The position numbers were made by a program, and so were the translations under genes. Positions 1 through 8,739 of a stretch of DNA of 64,000 bases are shown in pieces. The notes beneath the pieces are model-generated. The model searched no databases. It saw only the letters and a list, made by a program, of their open reading frames with translations, and had not been told where the DNA came from. Positions within the stretch are counted from its first letter, which is position 1. Each line of letters starts with the position of its first letter. Source of the DNA: an uncultured Carboxylicivirga sp. (GTDB lineage Bacteria > Bacteroidota > Bacteroidia > Bacteroidales > Marinilabiliaceae); assembly GCF_963668385.1 (NCBI RefSeq), contig NZ_OY764327.1:4932501-4996500 (forward strand), written 5' to 3'.

Positions 1-378
1 ATCTCCGGCAGCAATACCCACTTTTTCGGATGGACCACCAATTAAAGGTGTCACTACCATTAGAGTATCATCCAAAATATTAAACTGAATACCGATACCA
101 TCAAAACTTCCATCCAATGGTTCATTCATAGCAGCAACTTCATCGGCAGATATATAAACTGAATGCGGATCTAAACTTTTAAGCATTGCGCCAATTGCCT
201 CTTCTGTCAGTCGAGAATCATCAACTGTATCAACATACAATGAATTAATTAACTGATAGGTCAATTGCAGTTTCTGAAGATTTTTATCCAATGTTTGTGC
301 TTGCGCATTGATTGAGGCAGCCATTGCCATTACAATCAAACCAAGCACTACCTTATTTATTCTGGTTTTTAATCTCAT
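1..378 (-). CDS. S41 carboxy-terminal processing protease, N-terminal part (cut by window edge)
   Basis: The reading frame starts at ATG 378-376 and stays open for 126 codons to the left edge. Residues 1-26 form a Sec signal peptide (hydrophobic VVLGLIVMAMA, then INAQAQ). Residues 69-77 read LDPHSVYIS, and 88-126 (DGSFDGIGIQF onward) match the start of the PDZ domain of CtpA-type proteases. In that family the protein is an exported Ser/Lys protease that cuts C-termini; the catalytic residues would lie outside the window. It follows guaA on the same strand, but a terminator separates them, so it probably has its own promoter in 379-440. The family call is firm; the substrate is unknown. Confidence 0.85.
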   Translation of the reverse strand, partial: MRLKTRINKVVLGLIVMAMAASINAQAQTLDKNLQKLQLTYQLINSLYVDTVDDSRLTEEAIGAMLKSLDPHSVYISADEVAAMNEPLDGSFDGIGIQFNILDDTLMVVTPLIGGPSEKVGIAAGD

Positions 379-442
379 GTTGTTTTGCTTAAAAAATTTC
401 ACCTACTCTCCCCTACGAAAATATAAATACGAATGTTATAGA

Positions 443-478
443 GAAAACAAAAGCCGGAAGCAAAAGTTTCTTCCGGCC
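443..478 (-). terminator. Intrinsic terminator of guaA
   Basis: The 8-bp perfect stem GCCGGAAG/CTTCCGGC (453-460 with 470-477) has a 9-nt loop. Read on the minus strand it is followed by TTTTGTTTT, and it lies 25 bases past the guaA stop. Confidence 0.85.
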
Positions 479-501
479 TGAATTATGTTTTGAGCCAATG
501 C

Positions 502-2034
502 CTACTCCCATTCAATGGTTGCTGGTGGCTTTGAACTGATATCGTAAACTACGCGGTTAACTCCTTTAACTTTATTTATGATTTCGTTTGAAATGCGAGC
601 CAAGAAATCGTAAGGTAAGTGTACCCAGTCAGCTGTCATACCATCGGTAGATGTTACAGCACGTAAAGCAACTACACGCTCATAAGTACGTTCATCGCCC
701 ATTACACCTACAGATTGAATAGGTAATAACATAGCACCAGCCTGCCATACCTGATCGTATAAACCGCTATCTTTTAGTCCTTGAATAAAGATATAATCTA
801 CCTCTTGAAGCAATGCTACTTTTTCGGCAGTGATATCACCTAAAATACGAATAGCCAAACCTGGTCCAGGAAATGGGTGACGTCCTAATAAAGAATCATC
901 AATACCTAAAGCTTTACCTACACGGCGAACCTCATCCTTAAATAATAAGTTAAGAGGCTCAACAATTTTAAGGTTCATTTTCTCAGGAAGACCTCCTACA
1001 TTGTGATGCGACTTAATGGTTGCCGATGGTCCGTTAACCGAAACCGATTCGATTACGTCAGGATAAATAGTTCCCTGAGCCAACCATTTTACATCTTGTA
1101 TTTTGTGTGCTTCAACATCGAAAGTTTCGATGAAAACACGACCAATGATTTTACGTTTTGTTTCAGGATCAGAAACTCCGTCTAACTCACCCAAAAACTC
1201 TTTTTTGGCATCTACACCAATTACATTCAAACCCATGTGTTTGTATGAATCCAACACAGCTTCGAACTCGTTCTTACGAAGTAATCCGTTATCAACGAAA
1301 ATACAGGTTAGATTTTCGCCAATGGCTTTATGTAAAAGAACACCTGCAACAGTACTGTCAACACCCCCGGATAAGCCTAAAACAACTTTATCGTTACCTA
1401 ACTTCTCTTTTAAGCCAGCAACTGTTGAATCAACAAACGAATCTGGTGTCCAGTCCTGAGCGCATCCACAAACACTAACCACAAAATTTTTCAAAATTTG
1501 TGTTCCTTCAGTACTGTGGTATACCTCGGGGTGAAATTGCAAACCAAATGTTGTTTCACCTTCAATTTTGTAGGCTGCAACTTTTACATCTTTGGTACTT
1601 GCAATGATTTTATAATTTTCGGGAAGCTTAGCAATTGTATCGCCATGCGACATCCACACTTGTGAATGAGAGCTTACTTCCTTCATCATAATATTTTCAG
1701 AATCTACAAACTCAAGGTTAGCTCTTCCGTACTCGCGTGTTGCCGATGGTAACACCTCGCCACCGTAGTTGTGCGATAAGAACTGAGCTCCATAACACAC
1801 TCCCAACAAAGGCATTTTACCTTTGATTTTCGACAAATCGGGAACCGGAGCATCCTCATCTCTTACACTGTAAGGACTACCACTTAAAATAACTCCTTTA
1901 ACGGTATCGTCAAATTCGGGACAGTTATTGTACGGATGAATTTCGCAATACACATTTATCTCTCTTACACGACGGGCAATCAACTGCGTGTACTGAGATC
2001 CAAAATCCAGAATGATGATTTTTTCTTGCATCAA
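502..2034 (-). CDS. guaA: GMP synthase (glutamine-hydrolysing)
   Basis: This enzyme converts XMP, ATP and glutamine to GMP in the cytoplasm, the last step of guanine nucleotide synthesis. The N-terminal class I amidotransferase domain shows the triad C80 (GVCYGAQ), H168 and E170 (QFHPE). The ATP-pyrophosphatase domain has the P-loop SGGVDS at 222-227, and the C-terminal dimerisation domain follows (GRHPFPGPG, then a C-terminal [13 protein letters not shown]). The 510 residues match the usual full length. Two Met codons are adjacent at the start and the first is used here. It is monocistronic, with a promoter-like TATATTTG upstream and a strong terminator downstream. Nothing is unusual, and this is a good core-genome anchor. 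Confidence 0.98.
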   Translation of the reverse strand: MMQEKIIILDFGSQYTQLIARRVREINVYCEIHPYNNCPEFDDTVKGVILSGSPYSVRDEDAPVPDLSKIKGKMPLLGVCYGAQFLSHNYGGEVLPSATREYGRANLEFVDSENIMMKEVSSHSQVWMSHGDTIAKLPENYKIIASTKDVKVAAYKIEGETTFGLQFHPEVYHSTEGTQILKNFVVSVCGCAQDWTPDSFVDSTVAGLKEKLGNDKVVLGLSGGVDSTVAGVLLHKAIGENLTCIFVDNGLLRKNEFEAVLDSYKHMGLNVIGVDAKKEFLGELDGVSDPETKRKIIGRVFIETFDVEAHKIQDVKWLAQGTIYPDVIESVSVNGPSATIKSHHNVGGLPEKMNLKIVEPLNLLFKDEVRRVGKALGIDDSLLGRHPFPGPGLAIRILGDITAEKVALLQEVDYIFIQGLKDSGLYDQVWQAGAMLLPIQSVGVMGDERTYERVVALRAVTSTDGMTADWVHLPYDFLARISNEIINKVKGVNRVVYDISSKPPATIEWE

Positions 2035-2126
2035 CCTTAACCTTTAAATAGTTTTTAGTTTTTAGCCACCAGACTTAGTTTACACCTTAACCTGTAATGA
2101 CTAATTTCAAATTCTAAAATGTGGCG

Positions 2127-2134
2127 CAAATATA
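2127..2134 (-). promoter_or_regulatory. Bacteroidota -7 promoter element for guaA
   Basis: On the minus strand the bases read TATATTTG, a full match to TAnnTTTG, about 95 bases before the guaA start. No clean TTG is seen at -33. The rest of 2035-2336 is AT-rich and shows no gene; it also holds the start region of the divergent gene at 2337. Confidence 0.5.
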
Positions 2135-2336
2135 AGGATTTAAAAAAGGATAAAGGGTAAAGTAGAGGGTAAAAAGGAAAATAAAACGCTTTTAGATACA
2201 TGTACTACTATCTTAAACAAGCTTTTGATTTATAATCTACTTTTTAAAACTGCTAATTATAATGATTGGTTGTTCCTAAAATCTCTTATCTCAAATATTT
2301 TTCATATTTTTACTTATCAACCCAACCATTAATTAC

Positions 2337-3032
2337 ATGACAACTAACAAACACTACCCGTTTTCACTGTTATTTTTATTGTTTACATCATCTGTATTTG
2401 CACAATTTGAAAACAATTTAAAACTTCGGCTCGATTTTCAACCTATAGAATTAGAACTAAGCCCTATATTGGACTTTAACATAGGTGCGTTGGAATTAAC
2501 AAAGCCACTGGTATTTAATAAAGCAAACGATACTTTGAATGTATTTCCAGATATAGACCTGGAAAGTCGCCAATACATTAAAGAACTTGGATTATATAAA
2601 CGACAATTAGTAAGGACCTTTGTGACACTTGGAGGATATGAATGGGTTAATGCAGAAAAAACGCATGACTTTTGGGATAACACAAAGGTAACTTATGGAT
2701 TAGGATTGCTAAAAAGCTATACATATGTTGACCCAACATCCACTCAATACCAAATTACCGCAAACCTCGAAATAGAACAACCCATCAATAGTTGGTTAAC
2801 GGCATCGGGAAAGGCAATGTTTGTAAGTAATCCCATTTACAAGTTTAACAAAAACAATGGTACTATATTTAAAGGTAATCCCTTATTTATGCAAAACGAA
2901 GCAGAAGTTAATCTCAATGCTCATTACAACAATGTGATGGTTGATATTGGGCTTCGTTCGATCTTCAATGGCTTATCAGGAGGAGGTAAAAACTTCAACA
3001 TGATCAACACCCGGATGACAATTGGTTTTTAA
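2337..3032 (+). CDS. Exported protein of unknown function, beta-rich
   Basis: A 231-residue protein with a clear Sec signal peptide (hydrophobic core FSLLFLLFTSSVF, cleavage after FAQ, about residue 22). The mature part alternates polar and hydrophobic residues (for example QITANLEIEQPI, VNLNAHYNNVMVDIGL) and ends in the aromatic-terminated strand TRMTIGF, as small Bacteroidota outer-membrane barrels often do. I do not recognise a named family. It is divergent from guaA and convergent with the lipoprotein at 3134, with no operon partner. An outer-membrane or periplasmic location is inferred; no function can be given. Confidence 0.7.
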   Translation: MTTNKHYPFSLLFLLFTSSVFAQFENNLKLRLDFQPIELELSPILDFNIGALELTKPLVFNKANDTLNVFPDIDLESRQYIKELGLYKRQLVRTFVTLGGYEWVNAEKTHDFWDNTKVTYGLGLLKSYTYVDPTSTQYQITANLEIEQPINSWLTASGKAMFVSNPIYKFNKNNGTIFKGNPLFMQNEAEVNLNAHYNNVMVDIGLRSIFNGLSGGGKNFNMINTRMTIGF

Positions 3033-3133
3033 GCCATTACAACAACTTTAGTATATTAAGAATGCCATAACTTCACTTATAATTACATCCATTCGCATAC
3101 TTTCATCTAATTTGCTTTGCAATTATAATAAGG

Positions 3134-4294
3134 CTATTCAGTAAGACGCTGAATAGGTACTTTTGTATATTCAACCCGTTCTTTATTGGTTGTGTAGGAT
3201 GTGTATAAAAAACCATCAGCAACCATCGACTTGGGATAATGATAGCCTTGACGTTTGTATTTACCATCATAGTTCATTACCGGACAATCATTAGCTGTCC
3301 GTAACACAAATGCTTTATCAAAAAAACGTCCATCCCTACTTAAAGTAACCACCAATGGCATACGACTTTTATTATTTAATGGATTACCAACAAAATACGC
3401 CGATCCATCGGGTAAATTACCTGCACTTTGCTTGGTTCTGGCATCGGGCATATTGGTTATAACAGGGGTACTCCAGCTTCGTGCTTCATCTAAGCTTACG
3501 GATGCTAATTTGCAGAATGAGCTTTTCTGATCGCGAAAAACCATTACCAAGGCTCCGTCTTTTCGCTGATAAGTGCTGGGTTCAATTTCGCGGGTAACAT
3601 CACCACTATATTCCATATTAATCATGTCGCCTTTTTGCCAGCCACTTATTGCATAGACATCATCAGTAAATACAGGGGTAACATGTAATCCAGGAGAAAG
3701 ATGTACTGCATTAATAATACGGCCTGATGCCAAAGAGTGTGGATCTTGCTCGAAGGCTCCGATCATCTCACTTCCATCAGCCCAGATAACAGGTTTGAGA
3801 TCTGACCATGAATCACCATTGGTAGATAGCTTATACTTTACTTTGCAGTAACGAGGCGATTCTTCATAGCTCCATTCGTTGATAAAAGCAACAATTGTAT
3901 CGCCCTTAACCCACCAACCTCCAGAAGTACAGTATGCATCATCAGGGCTACTCTGTAATACTTTGGGTTGAGTCCAATCCCTTCCATCAGAACTACTGCT
4001 GTAAGCCACCCAGGTATCGTTTGAATCTTCATCTTTTAGAGAACTTTGCCACATACAAAACAGTTTTCCCTTAAAAGAAGTCATTACTGCACCATTCACA
4101 TATTTATCTGTTGTATCTGTTGCGGCATAAATGGTAAAAGTTTCAGCTTCAGTTGGCTCGGGCAAGCCTAAATCATCGGTTTGGCTTTGATCAAATAAAT
4201 TTTCTTCAACCGATAAATTAGGTTGAGGCAAGCATGACGAAAAAATAAAGGCAAGCACTAGCATGCTCCAAAAATTTCTTTTTTTAGTATTCAT
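3134..4294 (-). CDS. BNR/Asp-box (sialidase-like) lipoprotein
   Basis: A 386-residue protein with the lipobox FSSC (Cys21), so it is probably anchored to the outer or inner membrane. Four Asp-box-like turns mark a six-bladed propeller: SSDGRDW near 102-108, STNGDSW at 157-163, DEARSW near 269-274 and SRDGRFF near 319-325. The C-terminal stretch YHYPKSMV...LYTSYTTNKERVEYTKVPI resembles the end of BNR_2 sialidase-like proteins. I cannot place the full arginine triad and Tyr/Glu pair of true GH33 sialidases, so glycan hydrolysis is only a possibility. It stands alone on the minus strand. Confidence 0.75.
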   Translation of the reverse strand: MNTKKRNFWSMLVLAFIFSSCLPQPNLSVEENLFDQSQTDDLGLPEPTEAETFTIYAATDTTDKYVNGAVMTSFKGKLFCMWQSSLKDEDSNDTWVAYSSSSDGRDWTQPKVLQSSPDDAYCTSGGWWVKGDTIVAFINEWSYEESPRYCKVKYKLSTNGDSWSDLKPVIWADGSEMIGAFEQDPHSLASGRIINAVHLSPGLHVTPVFTDDVYAISGWQKGDMINMEYSGDVTREIEPSTYQRKDGALVMVFRDQKSSFCKLASVSLDEARSWSTPVITNMPDARTKQSAGNLPDGSAYFVGNPLNNKSRMPLVVTLSRDGRFFDKAFVLRTANDCPVMNYDGKYKRQGYHYPKSMVADGFLYTSYTTNKERVEYTKVPIQRLTE

Positions 4295-4482
4295 AAGTTA
4301 AAGCAAGGACTATTTTATTTAAATACGCTATCTAGTGTGCAATATACACAGAAAACCATTCAGTGAATCACATCGCTTAGAAATCCTCAAAACTTATTTA
4401 TCATTAAAAACATCCATTATCATCATTATATGATAAATTATTTAATTACATTTATTATGCTAACCTAAGAAACAAGTTTGAT

Positions 4483-5712
4483 ATGGCTAAAAACAAGAAG
4501 CGTAAAAAACCTCAACATCATCAGGGAGGTGGCATTAAAACTTTTTTAAGAGAACTTAATGAATGTTGCATTTATGAAGAGTTGGCAGAAGAATATGATT
4601 TTACCAATGCTGAAAAAAGAAAAATGTATGATCGTAGATTTCAGATACGACATCCGCAGGCAGTAAACCAATACGTATCAAACAAAGAACTCAGATTAAT
4701 TCAAAGTTATGCTAAAACAGAATTTAGAAAATTTAAAAACGAAGTAAGAAGCAAAAGAATTTCAACCCACGAAATAATGTTAATAAGCTGTATGCTTTAT
4801 ACAAGAGCCGACCAAATTGAAAAAGAAGTAGGGAATGATCATTTATCTTACCAAGATTTTAAGAAAGCAAGTGATAATTTTAACAAACTTTTCTTCACCA
4901 ATTGTATTCTGGATTTTTCAAATTCGGTAATTCGTCTGAGTAATCCTCTAACAAAGCAATTCGGATCACGCATACGAATAGGTACCATTGTTAAAGATGA
5001 TCCGCGTCTTGAATTTGTTTCAGAAATATCGGGTCATCCGGCTGAGAAAAAATATTTTAAAATTATGAATCATTTTCGGCCTGCTTACCGATTAGGAGGG
5101 GTACATTGCAGCTTGGGCTTTCATTGGAAAACCATTTCGAAAGAAAATATTCAATATTGCTCTGATACCTTATATGATAATTATAATTTTTACATTCAAA
5201 GTCATGCCATAAACAGGTTAAAAGAGCGATTAGATTTACTTGAACAAGAGAGTTTAAACTATACCCTTTGGGATAACACCAATCAAAACCTTACAATTAC
5301 TAAATACCACAACCGTTATCTTTCGGAGGTTAAATTGTTTGATATTAAAATTGGCTACTTTGTTTATGAAATAATTGAAGATAACCTGGTGATTAAAACC
5401 TTTTTATTTATAACACACAACTCCACCCCCGAAGGCGATAAGCTGCAACAAATTACCGGATTAGGTAAACACGATATTAGTTATTGGAAAATTGATCGGC
5501 TAAGTACTTTTATTAACCTGGATGAGAATCAGTTTCCGCGATTAATGAACCTTTTTGATGAAGCCGGAATGGGTGACCTGGCACAATTAAAGGAGAAAGA
5601 ATTTGATATTGAGAGCATTCAAACCTATGGATTTGAAGGATTAAGGGAGTACCTACTGGGAGGAAATGCTTATAAAAAACAGCTGGATATTGCTGAATGC
5701 GATATGTATTAA
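4483..5712 (+). CDS. Conserved-looking protein of unknown function
   Basis: A 409-residue soluble protein with no signal peptide or membrane segment. It starts with a basic tail (MAKNKKRKKPQHHQGGG), continues through helical, charged segments (residues 18-130), and has a central SHAINRLKERLDLLEQE stretch near 245-261. That stretch recalls the His..Arg..Arg pattern of some small nuclease or toxin folds, but I cannot assign it. The basic tail suggests nucleic-acid or ribosome contact (inference). It has its own terminator and no operon partner, and it borders the repeat-rich island. Coding is well supported by length and composition. Confidence 0.7.
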   Translation: MAKNKKRKKPQHHQGGGIKTFLRELNECCIYEELAEEYDFTNAEKRKMYDRRFQIRHPQAVNQYVSNKELRLIQSYAKTEFRKFKNEVRSKRISTHEIMLISCMLYTRADQIEKEVGNDHLSYQDFKKASDNFNKLFFTNCILDFSNSVIRLSNPLTKQFGSRIRIGTIVKDDPRLEFVSEISGHPAEKKYFKIMNHFRPAYRLGGVHCSLGFHWKTISKENIQYCSDTLYDNYNFYIQSHAINRLKERLDLLEQESLNYTLWDNTNQNLTITKYHNRYLSEVKLFDIKIGYFVYEIIEDNLVIKTFLFITHNSTPEGDKLQQITGLGKHDISYWKIDRLSTFINLDENQFPRLMNLFDEAGMGDLAQLKEKEFDIESIQTYGFEGLREYLLGGNAYKKQLDIAECDMY

Positions 5713-5748
5713 ATATTGAGGTTTTGACATTGCCTGCTGCTACGGTAG

Positions 5749-5770
5749 AGTAGTCTGAGACTACTTTTTA
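5749..5770 (+). terminator. Intrinsic terminator after the 409-residue gene
   Basis: The stem AGTAGT/ACTACT (5749-5754 with 5760-5765; the loop bases extend the palindrome) is followed by TTTTT. It is also the first member of the hairpin array that follows. Confidence 0.6.
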
Positions 5771-5830
5771 AATACGACGAAGTTACAAACTTGGCCAAGC
5801 GGGGACTTCTGCTTAGACGTCAATTATTCA

Positions 5831-5883
5831 TAGCACTTAGGTACTATGCTGTTACAAACAAACGTCACTACTTGACTGGCTGC
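5831..5883. repeat. Dispersed repeat C, copy 1
   Basis: First of five copies of a roughly 50-bp element with core TTACAAAC, preceded by a CATAGCAC..GTACTATG inverted repeat and followed by GTCAC..TGAC and GGCTGCA. This copy carries a small insertion (AACAAACG) and a weakened second hairpin. Confidence 0.8.
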
Positions 5884-6025
5884 ACCCCGCTAAGCTTAAT
5901 ATGAATCAAACAGCTCGGCGTAGATTGCCATCTACACCGAACTTAAAAGGTAGTTTTTAACTACCAATGCTTAAATTCATAAAGTTTGCTTTTGTAGTCA
6001 AATACTACAAAAGCTAGTGCGCGAT

Positions 6026-6534
6026 TGCATTTATATTGCAAGTAAAACTTAGCTTGCTAACTGCAGCAGGCATTTAACCAGCAGCACAAATATTAAATAA
6101 TTAAGCCACATACTTTTGGGTAAACGAAACAACATATTTCTGACACAAAAACATACGAAAGCTAAGAGTAAATAAATACTCATGCAGAACAGAAGGTAAC
6201 TAACCATTGTGCATGCTGTCTTTTTACATCTAAAAATGAGACTTACCCTTAGCAATAATGCTTTTTTACAACAGAAAACGGTTATTACCGTTGGCAACAC
6301 TCTGTTTTTGCCAATAAATAAGGTACTATCCATTGGTTACACAGTAAAAAAGATAAAAACAGAGTTGAAACCCTTGGATGATATGTTTTTTTAGTTACAC
6401 GGTAAACAGGATACTGACAGCAATAGTAGTTTTTGCAATCGTGCAATGGACATAACCGGGAGTATAGCCTGACCCAATTAGCCATACGAAGTATTTGCTA
6501 GGGAGCATTGGAAATACTGGTAGCTCTAACCTTG
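6026..6534. other. Non-coding stretch before composite repeat 1
   Basis: I see no supported gene here. Three overlapping open frames of 61-94 codons on both strands are Cys- and Leu-rich without family features. The sequence is low in information and passes into the repeat units on its right. Confidence 0.5.
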
Positions 6535-7250
6535 CAATTTACGGACTGCGGACTCTGTGCTTCGGACTTATTAAAAGCTGATGGCTAATGGCTGATAGCT
6601 TGTTTTAGCACAATTATTATTCGATAATTTTTAATCGTGAGTTGAAAATTAGAAATTAGATGCTAGAGGTTAGAAGATAGAAAAAGACAATAGCTCTATT
6701 CGTTTAATTTACGGACTTCGGACTCTGTGCTTCGGACTTATTAAAAGCTGATGGCTAATGGCTGATAGCTTGTTTTAGCACAAATAGAAATCCATAATCA
6801 TTTAATTGGTAAAATAGAAATTAGAAAAGCTGATAGTTATCCTGATCTACCAATTGCCGGACTTCGGACTCTTTGCTTCGGGCTTGGTAAAAGCTTCGAA
6901 CAACTTTTGTTGTCGCCGCAGGTAATTATACAACCTCAATAACTTTAATATGTGCGGCAATTAATAGAACCTTATACTCCCCGGGTTCTTTCGATCCTTC
7001 GTCAAGCTCAGGTCTCATTCACCCCGGGCTATCAATATTGAACTCTTATGGAGTTCTCAGTGGACTAAGAATAGCTATTGTTCCAAGCATGCTAATTGCG
7101 GACTTTGCGCTTAGGACTTAGGGCTTATATAATCGGAAATTGATAAATCAATAATTGGCCAATTGGAAATCGAATAATTGATCATCTTTTATGTTACATA
7201 GCACTTACGTACTACGCTGTTACAAACGACACTGCGTGACTGGCTGCAAA
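6535..7250. repeat. Composite repeat A-A-B-C, copy 1
   Basis: Unit A occurs twice: a near-identical block of about 76 bp at about 6535-6612 and 6707-6783, with one mismatch seen, a period of 171 and words such as GGACTTCGGACTCTGTGC and GCTGATGGCTAATGG. Unit B follows (about 6870-7196), with GCCGCAGGTAATTATAC, CCCCGGG, GATCCTTCGTCAAGCTCAG and the hairpin GAACTC-ttatg-GAGTTC. Unit C ends it (7197-7248). About 380 bp of B-C matches 12618-13000 with only around ten differences. It lies downstream of the operon ending at 7447. Confidence 0.85.
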
Positions 7251-7446
7251 AAAGCTACTAGAAGCTAGAGGTTAGAGGTTAGAGTAAAGCTGATAACGTT
7301 ATATGCCTAATCTACGGACTTTGGGCTTATACAATCGCGAATTGATAAATCAACAATTGCCGGACTACGGACTTTTTAAAAGCTGATACCTAAAACTTAC
7401 TTTCATGCAATCAGAAATTGATAATCACCAATCGGAAATTGATTGA
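7251..7446. repeat. Word-like repeats abutting the 3' end of module 1
   Basis: Quasi-periodic words (GAAGCTAGAGGTTAGAGG, CTACGGACTTTGGGC, AATTGATAATCACC) run up to the stop codon at 7447. Closely similar text follows the stops at 14411 and 25391, and a weaker form follows 13137. No gene is seen. Confidence 0.6.
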
Positions 7447-8739
7447 TTAATAATCGATAATCCTCAAATAATTTAATGCCTCGTTTAAAACAACATCATT
7501 ACCCTCCAGAATATTTTCGATGGTAGGCTCCAAAATCAAATCGGGATGAATATAAGTATATTGCTCTCCATTACTAAACAGCTTTTGAACTGCAATACTT
7601 GCGTATGCATTTAATGGCAACCTAATTTTCAAAGGATAGGTCGCACTACCTTGTGATGGTTTGCCTATTATATATGGATTGCAAACTGACTTCAAACACA
7701 CAATAAATGTTTCGGCTTCAGATATCGTACTTTCGTTTACTAAAACTACAACTGGAAGATCTATAAATTTATTGTTATCCTTTACAAATTTTGCAGTGTC
7801 TGATTTAAATGCCGAATTATTAAAAAACTCACTATTCGTTGAATTAAATTGCCCATTTGCTCTTTTATAGCCGTTATTGATTCTTACCATAACAGAATAA
7901 GGATATATGACACTATCCTTAGAAAAGTACTTAGATACATCGGATCGAATACAAATGCCTCCCCGACAACCCCGTAAATCAAAAATAACTCCCTTAGTGG
8001 TCTTAATGCTATCTATTACACTTTCAAAGCTTTTTAATGGATTTGGATTAAAGTTATTTCCAAAATTCACATATGATATGTTATCCATTATTTCGTAATG
8101 GAAGTTGTTAAAACTCTTTCGAGGAAACTTTATCTCATTCCAATCATAGGAGTCTGTTTTGTTTACCATCAAATTCAAATTTTTCACTTCCCCCTTTAGT
8201 GTTTTTATTTGAAGTGAATATTTGGTTCCGTCCTCTTCATAAAATATTTCTCTCAGCAGATGATGATATTTTGCATGAGTTGGATAATAGTGATCATTAA
8301 ACATTTTATCCATAAGTTCAAATACATCCGTATCGTTAACTTTTAATATTTGGCTACCCAATGGAATTAATTCACGTAACTGTTTACCAACACCAATTAC
8401 ATACAGCTTGTTATGTGTATAGAAAGGCCAAATCTTTAATCCAACTTTCTGATGAATTTCCTTTGGTATATATACATATGTGTGCCCCTCATGAAACACA
8501 GCCAAAAAACGTGATAGCATTTTAAAATACTCTTTGTCCGACTTTAAACTATCCACCTTCTGTAAATTTACATAATACAAGCTATCCCATGCTACATTTT
8601 GCGAATCGAAATATGGATAATTATACTCTACTTCTTTCCATATTTGAGATAAACCTTCTATCTTTTGTTCTTTAGTAAGTTGTTGCGAGACCCCACATAT
8701 ACTGATGAAACTAAAAATTACAAGAATATTGATTCTCAT
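7447..8739 (-). CDS. S41-family peptidase, exported (module 1)
   Basis: A 430-residue protein with a signal peptide (about 1-19). An N-terminal helical region carries FHEGHTYV at 82-89, a typical S41 element before the PDZ-like part. The catalytic-domain strand VIFDLRGCRGG is at 251-261, the likely nucleophile Ser340 is in TISEAET, and IIGKPSQG is at 358-364. The usual TxGKG lysine motif is changed (PSQGSAT), so the base residue is uncertain. It is the last gene of its operon: its start overlaps the end of the C39 gene by 29 bases, which implies translational coupling. Cleavage of the leader-bearing protein of the same operon is inferred from context only. Confidence 0.85.
   Translation of the reverse strand: MRINILVIFSFISICGVSQQLTKEQKIEGLSQIWKEVEYNYPYFDSQNVAWDSLYYVNLQKVDSLKSDKEYFKMLSRFLAVFHEGHTYVYIPKEIHQKVGLKIWPFYTHNKLYVIGVGKQLRELIPLGSQILKVNDTDVFELMDKMFNDHYYPTHAKYHHLLREIFYEEDGTKYSLQIKTLKGEVKNLNLMVNKTDSYDWNEIKFPRKSFNNFHYEIMDNISYVNFGNNFNPNPLKSFESVIDSIKTTKGVIFDLRGCRGGICIRSDVSKYFSKDSVIYPYSVMVRINNGYKRANGQFNSTNSEFFNNSAFKSDTAKFVKDNNKFIDLPVVVLVNESTISEAETFIVCLKSVCNPYIIGKPSQGSATYPLKIRLPLNAYASIAVQKLFSNGEQYTYIHPDLILEPTIENILEGNDVVLNEALNYLRIIDY

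Larger units (their letters stand above)
5749..6025. repeat. Array of short inverted repeats sharing a TAG...CTA frame
   Basis: Successive hairpins are AGTAGT-ctgag-ACTACT (5749-5765); CATAG...CTATG inside repeat C; GTAGAT-tgcc-ATCTAC near 5922-5937; GGTAGTT-ttt-AACTACC near 5951-5967; and a TTGTAGT...ACTACAA hairpin near 5994-6012. An outer pair AGCGGGG...CCCCGCT spans about 5798-5893. The outer TAG/CTA pairs stay the same while inner pairs differ but still pair. No convincing gene overlaps them. Confidence 0.6.

Noticed and set aside
1103-1478. Open frames of 106-118 codons antisense to guaA
   Set aside because: They lie wholly inside a certain, conserved gene on the other strand and have no family features.
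3134-4294. True GH33 sialidase
   Set aside because: Asp boxes are present, but the arginine triad and the Tyr/Glu pair could not be placed, so only a BNR-propeller call is made.
5749-6025. CRISPR array
   Set aside because: The repeated elements differ in sequence and spacing, have no unique spacers of constant length, and no cas genes are present.
6049-6333. 94-codon open frame on the minus strand in the intergenic region
   Set aside because: Cys/Leu/Phe-rich composition without a recognisable signal or family. It overlaps other frames of similar size (6209-6394 plus, 6285-6485 minus) and lies in repeat-like sequence.
6870-7250. Composite repeat as an insertion sequence or MITE
   Set aside because: I find no transposase, no clear terminal inverted repeats and no target duplications at the copy borders.
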